A stretch of 64,000 nt of DNA from positions 16,027 to 80,026 of the forward strand of contig JAILFA010000096.1 of the NCBI GenBank assembly GCA_024687125.1, given 5' to 3'. A program made the translations under genes and the position numbers. The notes below the pieces were generated by a model. The model was not told the origin of the DNA. It saw only the letters and a list, made by a program, of their open reading frames with translations, and made no database searches. Below, in pieces: positions 44,529-53,765 of the stretch. This DNA comes from Lachnospiraceae bacterium. Its GTDB lineage: Bacteria; Bacillota; Clostridia; Lachnospirales; Lachnospiraceae. How positions within the stretch are numbered: position 1 is the stretch's first letter; each line of letters opens with the position of its first letter.

Positions 44529-46916
44529 ATGAAAGGGCAACTGAAGCGGATACTGGCCATGCTCCTGTGTGCGATGATGCTTGCGTCGACGGCGGCCTGC
44601 GGACAGTCGGATACGAGCGGCAAAAAGACGCGTCAGGAAAAGGACGACTCGGACGAAAAGGAAGAGAAGTCTAAGAAAAAGTCTTCCAAAAAGGACGAGG
44701 ACACGAAAGAAGACGATACCGAAACCTCCAAAAAATCCGGCGGCGTGCAGAGCACGGTGATCGATCACTCAAAGCGCGTGCATGAGAGTACAGGGGTGTT
44801 CATCCGCCCGGTGCTGCTCACCGACGCGGCGATCACAAACCGGAAACAGCGGTATTCGCATGTACAGGCTTCCTCTGACTATCGTGTAGAAAAAGGCCTG
44901 AAGAACATCACCAACCTGGGCGATTACTATCTCATGGATGAGCAGAAAAAACAGCTTGAGGAGGACGGCTTTTATGTCTATGACACGGGGATGTCGGAGT
45001 TCTTTGAGATCTACGAGGACAACCGGTATGTCCAGAAGGCTAATTTCATCACCGTGGACTCCCTGATGCACAGCTACCATCTTTACTATGCCCATCTGCT
45101 GCGTGAGATCGAAAAGAACAAGCTCTTTGATCTGACCGATGAACTGACCGACCGCATGCTGCTTCTTTCCGCGGAGCTGAAAGAGGAGATGGAAGCGTGT
45201 GAGGAGGACACGGAGTATACGAAGATGTGCCTTGACGCAGCCGACCGCAACATCGTTTTCTTCGCGGTGGCAAAGGCGCTGCTTCATCCGGAATGGGATC
45301 CGGGCAAGGACGGGGGACTGTCCGGTGACGCGCTCAGGATCGCGCAGGAGGAGCTGGAGCTTGTGAACAGCGCAAACGGAATCGCGTTCTCTCCGCTCTC
45401 CGCAGTTCCCCAGGAGATGGAGGATTATACCCAGTATAAGGTTCGGGGTTATTACGAACTGGATGAAAAACTGGGGCGGTATTTCCGTGCGATGATGTGG
45501 TACGGCCGCCGCAATTTCAGACAGAGTGAACGCGCGATGGATATGAGTGCGCTGCTGATGACGCTCGCGATGGATGACAAGGCCTACGGCCAGTGGGGAG
45601 TGATTTATGCCGTGACGAGTTTCTTCGCTGGGGCGGCCGATGACAACGGCGTCTGTGAGTATCAGCCGCTCATCGAGGACGCGTTCGGCAAGGGAGTCAA
45701 TGAGCTTGACGGCTATCTGGTGATCAGTGATCAGGAAGGCTTTGAAAGATTCCATGAACTGACCGAAAAGCTGGAACCCCCGGCGATCAATTCCGTGCCG
45801 ATGATGGATGACGGCGGTGAGACGGATAAGAAGGCGGTGAACGCGGGCTTCCGCTTTATGGGACAGCGCTTCTCTCTGGATGCGGCGATCTTCCAGAAGC
45901 TGATCTACAGTGAAGTCCTGGTGAACGCTGACGGCGACAAGCGCACGCTCCCGGATCCGCTGGATGTTCCCGCGGCGCTCGGTTCAGAGGAGGCGCTGGA
46001 GATCCTGACGGAGGATAAGGACGCGTATTCCTATCCGAAGTATGAAGAGAACATGAAGGAGCTGCGCAAGACGATCGAAGACGCTCCGGACGAATCCTGG
46101 ACGGTTTCCCTCTATGCCGGCTGGCTCAATACGCTGCGCCCTTTGCTGGATGAAAAGGGTGAGGAGTATCCGGAGTTCATGAAGAGCGAGAAGTGGGCAA
46201 GAAAGGATCTGGAGTGCTTCCTCGGCAGTTACACGGAGCTCAAGCATGACACGATCCTGTACAGCAAGCAGGTCATCGCGGAGATGGGAGGCGACGATAT
46301 CGAAGATAAGGATGACCGCGGCTACGTGGAACCGGAGCCGGAAGTCTATGCGAGATTTGTCCAGCTCGCGGACGCGACAGCGGAAGGTCTGGATTCCTTC
46401 GGCCTGCTGGATGGCACGGCCAGAACGGATCTGCAGCGTCTTTCCAATATCGCTTCCACGCTGGAGGCAATCTCCGACAAGGAGCTGGCGGATATGCTGC
46501 CCACAGACGAGGAGTTTGAGTTTATCCGCAGCTACGGCGGCGAGATCGAGCACTTCTGGCAGGAGGCCTTCCGTGAAGATGCCGGCAAAGATGAGTTTAC
46601 GGCACGCGAATTCCCCGCGGCGCTCGTTGTGGATGTCGCGACTGATCCCAACGGAGCGATCCTGGAACTGGCCAACGGCAATGTTTCCCAGATCACGGTA
46701 TGTGTCAAGGTGGACGGAAAGATGAAGATCGCCACTGGCAGTGTCTACAATTACTATCAGTTCAGTGCACCGCTCGACGGCCGGATGACGGACAGCGAAT
46801 GGCGTGTCCAGCTGGGGATCGACGCGGATGAGAACGGTGAGTATCACTGGGAGGAGGCGCTGCCTGACAAGGAAGACTGGACGATGGATTACCGTGTGCC
46901 GCTTTCCTGGCGGTAG
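44529..46916 (+). CDS. DUF3160 domain lipoprotein
   Basis: 795 residues. The signal peptide ends in a lipobox-like STAAC with the lipidated cysteine at position 24. Residues about 30-75 are a highly charged Lys/Asp/Glu/Ser spacer, then the large DUF3160 region (YVYDTGMSEFF, FITVDSLMHSYHLYYAHLL and DKAYGQWG are typical). The DUF3160 family is widespread on the surface of Firmicutes and without known function. The ATG at 44529 follows AAGGAGGGGTGAAG; a GTG at 44523 is in frame. The next gene's start overlaps its end. Confidence 0.85.
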   Translation: MKGQLKRILAMLLCAMMLASTAACGQSDTSGKKTRQEKDDSDEKEEKSKKKSSKKDEDTKEDDTETSKKSGGVQSTVIDHSKRVHESTGVFIRPVLLTDAAITNRKQRYSHVQASSDYRVEKGLKNITNLGDYYLMDEQKKQLEEDGFYVYDTGMSEFFEIYEDNRYVQKANFITVDSLMHSYHLYYAHLLREIEKNKLFDLTDELTDRMLLLSAELKEEMEACEEDTEYTKMCLDAADRNIVFFAVAKALLHPEWDPGKDGGLSGDALRIAQEELELVNSANGIAFSPLSAVPQEMEDYTQYKVRGYYELDEKLGRYFRAMMWYGRRNFRQSERAMDMSALLMTLAMDDKAYGQWGVIYAVTSFFAGAADDNGVCEYQPLIEDAFGKGVNELDGYLVISDQEGFERFHELTEKLEPPAINSVPMMDDGGETDKKAVNAGFRFMGQRFSLDAAIFQKLIYSEVLVNADGDKRTLPDPLDVPAALGSEEALEILTEDKDAYSYPKYEENMKELRKTIEDAPDESWTVSLYAGWLNTLRPLLDEKGEEYPEFMKSEKWARKDLECFLGSYTELKHDTILYSKQVIAEMGGDDIEDKDDRGYVEPEPEVYARFVQLADATAEGLDSFGLLDGTARTDLQRLSNIASTLEAISDKELADMLPTDEEFEFIRSYGGEIEHFWQEAFREDAGKDEFTAREFPAALVVDVATDPNGAILELANGNVSQITVCVKVDGKMKIATGSVYNYYQFSAPLDGRMTDSEWRVQLGIDADENGEYHWEEALPDKEDWTMDYRVPLSWR

Positions 46917-47505
46917 ACTTTTCGAAGCCGCTGCCGTCGGTATCGCCGCGGCTCTGATATTCCTGCAGTCACTGTGGCTGGACGGCGCGTTCCTGCCGCG
47001 GTGGATCCTCTGGCAGGAGAGGGAGGGCGTGCTGGAAGAGCCTTCCAGGCAGGGACAGTTTCGCTATGAACTGCGCGGCAGATACTTTTTCCTGTACCGG
47101 GATGGGGAGCGGATCTATGAGGCTCCGGGTGACTGGCGCATACAGGATGTGCTTACGGACGATGTCAACGGCGACGGAAAGCAGGAGATCGTCATGCTCG
47201 CCTGGCGGCGCGGCAATTATGGAGATCACATGCCGAGCTGGGTGGAAAAGAATGATACCTCTTTTTCCCAGCACCTCTTTGTCTATACGCTGCGGGACGA
47301 GGATGAAGACGGGCCGGCGCTTCGGGCTCTCTGGATGAGTTCGGCCCTCGGGTTTGACGTCCGGACCATGGAGAGCGGCGGAGAGGTCCGCGGGACAGGA
47401 AGGCCGTCCCTTACACTGACAGGGCCTGACGGGAGCGTCTCGCACTGGGCGTGGCTTTCCTGGGGATACAGAATGGTGGAGGAGATCTCCGTCAGACAGA
47501 AGTGA
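46894..47505 (+). CDS. Membrane-anchored protein with an FG-GAP/VCBS-like repeat
   Basis: About 203 residues from a GTG inside the end of the DUF3160 gene. One membrane helix (about 12-32) is followed by an outside domain. It holds DVNGDGKQEIVMLAW, a calcium-binding FG-GAP/VCBS-type repeat, and a short strand-rich end. No clear ribosome site precedes the GTG, so translation is probably coupled to the upstream gene. Short overlap and shared topology suggest it works with the DUF3160 lipoprotein. Function unknown. Confidence 0.7.
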   Translation: MCRFPGGRLFEAAAVGIAAALIFLQSLWLDGAFLPRWILWQEREGVLEEPSRQGQFRYELRGRYFFLYRDGERIYEAPGDWRIQDVLTDDVNGDGKQEIVMLAWRRGNYGDHMPSWVEKNDTSFSQHLFVYTLRDEDEDGPALRALWMSSALGFDVRTMESGGEVRGTGRPSLTLTGPDGSVSHWAWLSWGYRMVEEISVRQK

Positions 47506-47541
47506 CAGAAAAGAAAACATAAGAGAACAGGTGTTAACGAT

Positions 47542-48456
47542 ATGTTGTACAAATTAGAACGTAAAATAGAGAAAATTGCGATCCGTGATCTGACGATCAA
47601 GCTGCTCATCTGCTATGTCATCGGCTATATCCTTCTGTATTTTCCGGGACTGGAGCAGGTACTCGGATATCTCACGCTGGATCCGTATCAGATCGTGCAC
47701 GGACAGGTCTGGCGACTCATCACCTGGATCGTGATGCCACCGGACTCCTCCAATCTGTTCTTTATCATCATCACGCTGGTCTTTTACTACTCTATCGGGA
47801 GCACGATGGAACGGCTGTGGGGGCCCGCGCGCTATAATCTCTACATCCTTTCCGGCCTGATCCTCACGGTGGTCAGTGCCTTTCTCACGATGGGGGCGGT
47901 ATATGTGTTCCGGCCGGAGCTTACGTCGGAACTGATCGTCGCACGCAATTTCGCCGCGATCTCACAGTGTTTTTCGATCTATTATGTGAACATGTCGATC
48001 CTGCTCGCCTTTGCGGCGACGTTTCCGGACAACATGGTGCTGCTGTTCTTTGTCATCCCCGTTAAGATGAAATGGCTGGGAGCGATCTACGGGATCTGGC
48101 TCGCCGCGGAGGCTTTTCTGTCGCTTCGCGGCGGAGAGTACTGGCTCTTTTTTCCGGTCGCGGCTTCGCTCCTCAATTTTGCCCTGTTCTATTTCCTGAG
48201 CGGAGGCGCGCAGCACCTCAGGTTCTCCGATGTCAGACGCAAGGAACTGTTCCGGCAGAGCAAGGAACACGTGCGCGAGAACGTGCGGCAGATGTCGCCG
48301 AAGATGACACCTAAGGGGATCGCGCGGCACAAGTGCGCGATCTGCGGCCAGACGGAGCTTACGAACCCCGATCTGGAATTCCGTTTCTGCTCCAAGTGCA
48401 ACGGAAACTACGAGTACTGTCAGGAGCATCTTTTCTCCCATCAGCATAAGCAGTAA
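47542..48456 (+). CDS. Rhomboid-like membrane protein with C-terminal zinc ribbon
   Basis: 304 residues. The N-terminal 225 residues form a rhomboid-like bundle of about six helices. GQVWRLITWIVMPP and MERLWGPARYN match the first loops of rhomboids. However, the catalytic GxSG serine and the late-helix histidine are absent, so it looks like a pseudoprotease. The last 60 residues are cytoplasmic and contain CAICGQ, CSKC, C and two histidines (CQEHLFSHQH), a zinc-ribbon pattern. Function unknown. The following gene begins within 10 bases. Confidence 0.75.
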   Translation: MLYKLERKIEKIAIRDLTIKLLICYVIGYILLYFPGLEQVLGYLTLDPYQIVHGQVWRLITWIVMPPDSSNLFFIIITLVFYYSIGSTMERLWGPARYNLYILSGLILTVVSAFLTMGAVYVFRPELTSELIVARNFAAISQCFSIYYVNMSILLAFAATFPDNMVLLFFVIPVKMKWLGAIYGIWLAAEAFLSLRGGEYWLFFPVAASLLNFALFYFLSGGAQHLRFSDVRRKELFRQSKEHVRENVRQMSPKMTPKGIARHKCAICGQTELTNPDLEFRFCSKCNGNYEYCQEHLFSHQHKQ

Positions 48457-48465
48457 GAGGTCAGG

Positions 48466-49233
48466 ATGGCGGCAGATCAGAGGGACAGAGAAAAAGCATT
48501 CGGCGAAGCGCTGGCAAAGCTGACCCGCGAAGCGCGTGAGCGGGGCGGTACGACGACCACCGCGCGCGTGCGTGAGGTCTTTCAGGAGTTTTCCCTGGAT
48601 GAAAAGCAGACGGCGGATATTCTGAAGTACCTGCAGGAGAGCCATATCGGCGTGGATGAGGAAGCGCCGGAGGCGGAAACCTATCTGTCCGATACGGAAA
48701 AGGACTACCTCGGGGAGTATCTGGAATCCCTGAAGAGCCTTCCCGAGATAAGTGAGGAGGAGCGCAGAAAGACATATGAACGTGCTCTTGCGGGGGACAG
48801 GGAGGCACAGTCCGCCGCCGCGCAGGGTCTGCTCAGGACCGTGCCTGATATCGCGAGACTCTATTTACAGCAGGGGGTTTCACTGGAGGATCTGATCGGA
48901 GAGGGCAATGTTGCACTGATGCATGCTTCGTTGCTTCTCGGAGCGCTGGAGGAGCCTGATGAGGTCGAAAAGGCGCTGACCGGTGCGGTGATGAATGCGA
49001 TGGAGGCCTGCATTTCGGAGAACCTGCAGGAGGACGCGCGCGGCCAGCGGGCCGTGAACCGCGTCAACGAGGTCGCGGACAGGGCCAGAGAACTCTATGA
49101 GGACCTGCGGCGCCCGGTGACGATCGAGGAACTGATGAATGAGACCGGCTGGACACGGGACAAGATCGTCGAAGCCGTCAAACTCTCCGGATTCGCGATC
49201 GAGGAGATCGATACATCGTCTCTTAAGGACTGA
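48466..49233 (+). CDS. Sigma-70-like protein lacking promoter-recognition regions
   Basis: 255 residues. The N-terminus resembles sigma region 1.1 (alternating helices ending SHIGVDEE). Then comes region 1.2 (PEISEEE), followed by region 2.1-2.2 (AGDREAQSAAAQGLLRTVPDIARLY and LEDLIGEGNVALMHA), the core-polymerase-binding signature. The part that should melt and read the -10 (2.3-2.4) is replaced by a short different helix, a region-3-like segment follows (RRPVTIEELMNETG), and region 4 is missing. It may bind RNA polymerase without recognising promoters, acting as a co-regulator or anti-sigma-like factor. recA follows. Confidence 0.7.
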   Translation: MAADQRDREKAFGEALAKLTREARERGGTTTTARVREVFQEFSLDEKQTADILKYLQESHIGVDEEAPEAETYLSDTEKDYLGEYLESLKSLPEISEEERRKTYERALAGDREAQSAAAQGLLRTVPDIARLYLQQGVSLEDLIGEGNVALMHASLLLGALEEPDEVEKALTGAVMNAMEACISENLQEDARGQRAVNRVNEVADRARELYEDLRRPVTIEELMNETGWTRDKIVEAVKLSGFAIEEIDTSSLKD

Positions 49234-49415
49234 TCTTTGTGCAGAATGACCGGGGATTTTGAAATCCTTCGTCAAAATGACGGAAAAAGCGGGCAAAAAA
49301 CGGGGAAGATGTACAAAAACCGAAAAACGCCTTGCACAAACTTATGATCTGTGGCAGGATGAGCGTGTTCTGCGGACGCATATCAGACAAATCTGAAATT
49401 TTTCTGTAAATCCGG

Positions 49416-49444
49416 TTGACAAATCCGAACATCTGTTCTATTAT
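49416..49444 (+). promoter_or_regulatory. Promoter of recA
   Basis: A perfect TTGACA at 49416-49421, a 17-base spacer, and TATTAT at 49439-49444. Two LexA boxes overlap and follow it. Confidence 0.85.
49426..49439 (+). promoter_or_regulatory. LexA (DinR) SOS box 1 of recA
   Basis: CGAACATCTGTTCT lies in the promoter spacer and matches the Gram-positive LexA box CGAAC-N4-GTTC. Bound repressor would block polymerase. Confidence 0.8.
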
Positions 49445-49450
49445 GATTCC

Positions 49451-49464
49451 CGAACAGACGTTCA
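49451..49464 (+). promoter_or_regulatory. LexA (DinR) SOS box 2 of recA
   Basis: CGAACAGACGTTCA is centred just past the transcription start, in the leader, and fits CGAAC-N4-GTTC. Confidence 0.8.
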
Positions 49465-49487
49465 CCCCAAATGACAAGGAGACTATC

Positions 49488-50600
49488 ATGGAGAGAGAAG
49501 AGAAACTGAAAGCACTGGAAGCAGCCCTTGGTCAGATCGAAAAGGAATTCGGCAAGGGCGCCGTCATGAAGCTCGGCGATCCCGCCAATGCCATGGCTGT
49601 GGAGACGATCCCTACCGGCTCGCTGTCGCTGGATATCGCGCTCGGACAGGGAGGTATCCCCAAGGGACGTATCATTGAGATCTACGGTCCCGAGTCTTCC
49701 GGTAAGACGACCGTCACGCTGCATATGATCTCCGAAGTGCAGAAGCGCGGCGGTATTGCGGGATTTATCGATGCCGAGCACGCACTTGATCCGGTATACG
49801 CCAGAAACATCGGTGTGGATATCGACAATCTGTACATTTCCCAGCCGGATTCCGGCGAGCAGGCTCTCGAGATCACCGAGACCATGGTCCGCTCCGGTGC
49901 GATCGATATCGTTGTTGTTGACTCCGTCGCGGCTCTCGTTCCCAAGGCCGAGATCGACGGCGACATGGGCGATTCCCACGTAGGCCTGCAGGCCAGACTC
50001 ATGTCCCAGGCGCTCCGCAAGCTCACGGCCGTCATCAGCAAGTCCAACTGTACGGTCGTTTTCATTAACCAGCTCAGAGAAAAGGTCGGCGTCATGTTCG
50101 GCAATCCCGAGACGACTACCGGCGGCCGTGCTCTTAAGTTCTATTCTTCGGTCCGTCTGGATGTCCGCAGGATCGAGCAGATCAAGTCCAGCGGCGAATC
50201 GGTCGGCAACCGCACCCGCGTCAAGGTGGTCAAGAACAAGATCGCGCCGCCGTTCCGTGAGGCGGAGTTTGACATCATGTTCGGCAAGGGTATCTCCTAC
50301 ACGGGAGATGTGCTGGATCTGGCGGCGAATGCGGATATCGTGAACAAATCCGGTGCCTGGTATCAGTACGGCGGAGACAAGATCGGCCAGGGACGCGAGA
50401 ACGCAAAGCTCTATCTCGAGGAGCATCCTGCGACTCTCGCCGAGATAGAGATCAAGGTCCGTGAGAAATTCGGGCTGCCTGTCGATGATTTCCTGCGCGA
50501 GAGGGCAGCGGGATCGAACACGCCTGCGGCTGCGGATGCAGCGGCCTCCGCTGCCGGCGATGATGCTGAGGCACCGGCCAGAAAGCGCGCAAAGTCCTGA
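49488..50600 (+). CDS. recA: Recombinase RecA
   Basis: A 370-residue strand-exchange protein and LexA co-protease. Walker A is [10 protein letters not shown], Walker B is [11 protein letters not shown], loop L1/L2 elements and [15 protein letters not shown] segments are present. The C-terminal domain ends in a flexible, Ala-rich tail with Lys/Arg (about 345-370). The ATG at 49488 follows ACAAGGAGACTATC. Regulation by LexA is expected from the two boxes; lexA itself is not in the window. recX follows after a short gap. Confidence 0.98.
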   Translation: MEREEKLKALEAALGQIEKEFGKGAVMKLGDPANAMAVETIPTGSLSLDIALGQGGIPKGRIIEIYGPESSGKTTVTLHMISEVQKRGGIAGFIDAEHALDPVYARNIGVDIDNLYISQPDSGEQALEITETMVRSGAIDIVVVDSVAALVPKAEIDGDMGDSHVGLQARLMSQALRKLTAVISKSNCTVVFINQLREKVGVMFGNPETTTGGRALKFYSSVRLDVRRIEQIKSSGESVGNRTRVKVVKNKIAPPFREAEFDIMFGKGISYTGDVLDLAANADIVNKSGAWYQYGGDKIGQGRENAKLYLEEHPATLAEIEIKVREKFGLPVDDFLRERAAGSNTPAAADAAASAAGDDAEAPARKRAKS

Positions 50601-50638
50601 GGATGTCCGGGACAGACGCCTGATCGATCGGAGCCCAG

Positions 50639-51262
50639 ATGAAGATCACCACGATCCGGGAATTTGATAAGAAGCGGAGCGAAGTGCTGACAGACGAAGC
50701 GCTTCGCTTCGTCCTTTATAATGCCGAGATACGGAAGCTTGGACTCACGGAGGGAGAGGAGTTTGCCGCTGAGGTTCTTGAGGAGATCATGACGGTGATC
50801 CTCCCCAAGAGAGCAAAACTCCGCGCCATGAACCTGCTGAAAGACAGAGACTACACCGAGTCACGCCTTCGGAGCAAGCTTGCGGACGGAGGTTATCCGG
50901 AGCAGGTGATCGACGAAGCGATCGCTTATGTCAGGTCCTATCACTACATCGACGATGAGCGCTATGCCCGTGATTTCATCCGCGGACGCATGTCCAGATC
51001 GAGCCGCGCCCGGATCCGCATGGATCTGAAGCAGCGGGGGATCAACCAGGAGATCATCGATGCCGCCTTTGAGGAGATCTACGCCGATGAACTTCTTGCC
51101 GGTGAAGATCCGGAGCTGGAACAGATCCGCCGCCAGATCGCAAAAAAGCATTTTGATGCCGGGGAGGCCCCGTGGGAGGAAAAGCAGAAGTTTCTCGCTG
51201 CGATGGCACGCAAGGGATTTTCTCCCGACAAAGTGCGGCGGGTGATGGAAGAGAAAGAATAG
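50639..51262 (+). CDS. recX: RecA regulatory protein RecX
   Basis: A 207-residue RecX protein made of tandem three-helix repeats. Typical elements are the RDYTESRLRSKL motif, AIAYVRSYHYIDDERYAR, FIRGRMSRSSRARIRMDLKQRG and the last KFLAAMARKGFSPDKV. RecX binds RecA filaments and limits their activity, so it is naturally placed next to recA and probably shares its SOS regulation. No ribosome site is strong here (AGATG region). Confidence 0.93.
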   Translation: MKITTIREFDKKRSEVLTDEALRFVLYNAEIRKLGLTEGEEFAAEVLEEIMTVILPKRAKLRAMNLLKDRDYTESRLRSKLADGGYPEQVIDEAIAYVRSYHYIDDERYARDFIRGRMSRSSRARIRMDLKQRGINQEIIDAAFEEIYADELLAGEDPELEQIRRQIAKKHFDAGEAPWEEKQKFLAAMARKGFSPDKVRRVMEEKE

Positions 51263-51653
51263 TCAAAATCCCATTTCTCCGCTTTTCTGCGGATATATCA
51301 CTGTATGATCTGGCGCCGGAGAGGTGCGCTCCCCTCGCGAGAGGGAGCCAAGGCGGCGGGAACTGGCGGATCTGGCTCCGTGTAGCTCCCGACAGTCCTG
51401 ACGCCCGCGCGGGACTATGCCCCCTGCCGAGCAGACGGGATTGGGAATGATCCTGCAGAGCAGCCCGGTCTGGGATGAATGATAACATCTGTTTTTTCTC
51501 CTTGACACAGGAACCCTTTCAGCGTAAAATAGCATTTGTTGTAATTTTGTGGTAATACTGTCGGTATTTCGGACAGTTTTTGATGAAATTTCACAAACTT
51601 CAACAGTTTCAGACGCACAATGATAACTGAATAGGGTAAGGAGGTGCTCCTAA
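51263..51653. other. 391-base gap before rny with a palindromic GC-rich segment
   Basis: The gap starts with a GC-rich stretch (51320-51435) containing a hairpin GCTCCC/GGGAGC (51328-51348) around a CTCGCGAG core, plus further CTCCG/GGAG-type pairings. It resembles the decayed palindromic repeats often found between genes of gut Clostridia. No coding sequence is convincing. The right half (51480-51650) is AT-rich and holds the rny promoter and a leader of about 120 bases. Confidence 0.5.
51502..51530 (+). promoter_or_regulatory. Promoter of rny
   Basis: TTGACA at 51502-51507, a 17-base spacer, and TAAAAT at 51525-51530. The leader of about 115 bases ends with TAAGGAGGTGCTCCTAA, a strong ribosome site embedded in a GGAGGTGCTCC-type palindrome. 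Confidence 0.8.
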
Positions 51654-53228
51654 ATGGGTTACACAGTAACAATTGTTGCTGCGATCGCAGCAGCGTGTGT
51701 TTCCGCCCTGATCGCTGTTTTCGCAACGATGGCACATCAGAAAAAGGCTGCGAATACCAAGATCGGTGATGCGGAAGGACGCGCGAGAAAGATCATTGAC
51801 GATGCGCTTGAGTCTGCCAAAGAGACAAAGCGTGAAGCCGAGGAGAAAAAGCGAGAGGCTCTTCTTGAGGTCAAGGAAGAATCCATCAAGGCCAAAAACG
51901 ACCTTGAAAAGGAGATCCGAGAGCGCAGAGCTGAGGTTCAGAGAAGCGAGCGCAGGATCCAGCAAAAGGAAGAGAACATCGACAAGAAGACGGAAGCCAT
52001 TGAGAGAAAAGAGCAGTCCATCAGTGACCGCGAGGCATCGCTCGCCAGAAAGACCGAAGAGGTCGCAAAACTCAGCGAGCAGAGACAGAAAGAGCTTGAA
52101 AAGATCTCCGGCCTGACGACAGATCAGGCGAAAGAGATGCTTCTGGAATCGGTCAAGGATGATATCAAACGGGACACCGCCATCCTCATCAAGACGATGG
52201 AAAATGAAGCCAAGGAAGAGGCCGACAAGCGGGCTAAGGAGCTTGTTGTAGGCGCGATCCAGAGAGTGGCAGCTGACAATGTTGCAGAGGCTACGATCTC
52301 TGTAGTACAGATTCCCAGCGATGAGATGAAGGGCAGGATCATCGGCCGTGAAGGCAGAAACATCCGCACCCTGGAAACCATGACCGGTGTCGATCTGATC
52401 GTGGATGATACACCTGAGGCAGTCGTTATCTCGGGGTTTGATCCCATCAGGAGAGAGACCGCGAGGATCGCACTGGAGAAGCTGATCGTGGACGGCCGTA
52501 TCCATCCGGCACGCATCGAGGAGATGGTAGAAAAGGCACAGAAAGAACTTGCCGTCACCATCAAGGAAGCCGGTGAGAACGCGGCTCTCGAAGCAGGTGT
52601 GCACGGGCTTCATCCCGAGGAGGTCAAGCTTCTGGGCCGTATGAAGTTCCGCACGAGCTACGGCCAGAATGTGCTTAAGCACTCCGTGGAGGTTTCCCAG
52701 CTGTCCGGCGTAATGGCAGCGGAGCTTGGACTTGATGTCCGGGCCGCCAAGCGGGCAGGCCTGCTCCACGATATCGGCAAGGCCATCGACCATGAGGTGG
52801 AAGGCTCTCATGTGGCACTCGGCGTAGAGATTGCCAGGAAGTACAAGGAAACACCGCTGGTCATCAACGCGATCGAAGCACATCACGGTGATGTCGAGCC
52901 GCAGTCGATGATCGCATGCATCGTACAGGCTGCCGATACGATCTCGGCGGCAAGACCCGGAGCCAGACGCGAATCTCTTGAGACCTATACAACGAGGCTC
53001 AAGGAACTCGAGGAGATCACCCAGAGCTTTAAGGGTGTGGAAAACTCCTACGCGATCCAGGCAGGTCGCGAAGTGCGCGTCATGGTGGTACCGGATCAGG
53101 TGAGTGATGACGATATGGTCGTACTCGCACGCGATATCTCCAAGAAGATCGAATCGCAGATGCAGTATCCCGGTCAGATCAAAGTCAATGTGATCAGGGA
53201 AAGCCGTGTGACGGATTACGCTAAGTGA
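51654..53228 (+). CDS. rny: Ribonuclease Y
   Basis: A 524-residue membrane-anchored endoribonuclease that starts mRNA decay. Its N-terminal membrane helix is at about 3-25 and a long coiled coil runs from about 30-190. The KH domain has [15 protein letters not shown], and the HD domain has [13 protein letters not shown] and the [10 protein letters not shown] metal site. The C-terminal RnaY domain ends [14 protein letters not shown]. The ATG at 51654 follows AAGGAGGTGCTCCTAA. The order recA-recX-rny is common in Firmicutes. Confidence 0.97.
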   Translation: MGYTVTIVAAIAAACVSALIAVFATMAHQKKAANTKIGDAEGRARKIIDDALESAKETKREAEEKKREALLEVKEESIKAKNDLEKEIRERRAEVQRSERRIQQKEENIDKKTEAIERKEQSISDREASLARKTEEVAKLSEQRQKELEKISGLTTDQAKEMLLESVKDDIKRDTAILIKTMENEAKEEADKRAKELVVGAIQRVAADNVAEATISVVQIPSDEMKGRIIGREGRNIRTLETMTGVDLIVDDTPEAVVISGFDPIRRETARIALEKLIVDGRIHPARIEEMVEKAQKELAVTIKEAGENAALEAGVHGLHPEEVKLLGRMKFRTSYGQNVLKHSVEVSQLSGVMAAELGLDVRAAKRAGLLHDIGKAIDHEVEGSHVALGVEIARKYKETPLVINAIEAHHGDVEPQSMIACIVQAADTISAARPGARRESLETYTTRLKELEEITQSFKGVENSYAIQAGREVRVMVVPDQVSDDDMVVLARDISKKIESQMQYPGQIKVNVIRESRVTDYAK

Positions 53229-53242
53229 TCGAGGATCCAAAG

Positions 53243-53282
53243 ACCGCAATACAGAGAAATCTGTATTGCGGTTTTCTTTTTG
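53243..53282 (+). terminator. Terminator after rny
   Basis: ACCGCAATACAG and CTGTATTGCGGT form a 12-bp stem with a six-base loop, followed by TTTCTTTTTG. Confidence 0.92.
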
Positions 53283-53311
53283 TTGCATCCTGCGTGAGAA
53301 TTCATTAGAAT
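53283..53311 (+). promoter_or_regulatory. Candidate promoter of the DtxR-type gene
   Basis: TTGCAT at 53283-53288, a 17-base spacer, and TAGAAT at 53306-53311. GAGGAAAGGAG stands before the ATG. No clear DtxR/MntR palindrome is seen. Confidence 0.45.
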
Positions 53312-53339
53312 ACTATACTATGAGGAAAGGAGTTGCTCT

Positions 53340-53714
53340 ATGCACAGATCACACGAATCCGGGGAAGATTATCTTGAGACGATCCTGCTCCTGAAGCGCA
53401 GAAAAGGCAGCGTGCGATCCGTTGACATCGCTAATGAACTGGGGTATTCACGTCCCAGCGTCTCACGCGCTGTTGGAATCCTCAAAAAGGACGGCTCGAT
53501 CCTCATGGCGGACAACGGGGAGATCGAGCTGACGCAAAAGGGACAGGCACTTGCGGAAGCTGTCTACGAAAAACACACAAGCCTGACAGAATTCCTGATG
53601 AAGACCGCCGGCGTGGACGCTGAGACGGCAGAGACGGACGCATGCCGGATCGAGCATATCATCAGCCCTCAGACCTTTGATGGCATCAAGACCTATCTGC
53701 GTTCACAACACTGA
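53340..53714 (+). CDS. DtxR/MntR family metal-dependent repressor
   Basis: A 124-residue regulator with the N-terminal winged helix (SGEDYLETILLLKR, VRSVDIANELGYSRPSVSRAV). The dimerisation/metal-binding domain has HTSLTEFL and the DACRIEHIIS segment with Cys, Glu and His ligands. It lacks the C-terminal SH3 domain, like MntR-sized members, and is slightly short. It probably senses Mn or Fe. The next gene encodes an NhaC-type antiporter rather than a metal transporter, so the regulated gene is not obvious. Confidence 0.88.
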   Translation: MHRSHESGEDYLETILLLKRRKGSVRSVDIANELGYSRPSVSRAVGILKKDGSILMADNGEIELTQKGQALAEAVYEKHTSLTEFLMKTAGVDAETAETDACRIEHIISPQTFDGIKTYLRSQH

Positions 53715-53765
53715 ACTCATGATCATTCAGTCCTGTCACATCATCAATAAGGAGGAAGAATAATT

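Noticed and set aside
49234..49415. Inverted repeat GGATTT/AAATCC near 49256 considered as a terminator
   Set aside because: Loop of two bases and no T run; it cannot be a standard terminator.
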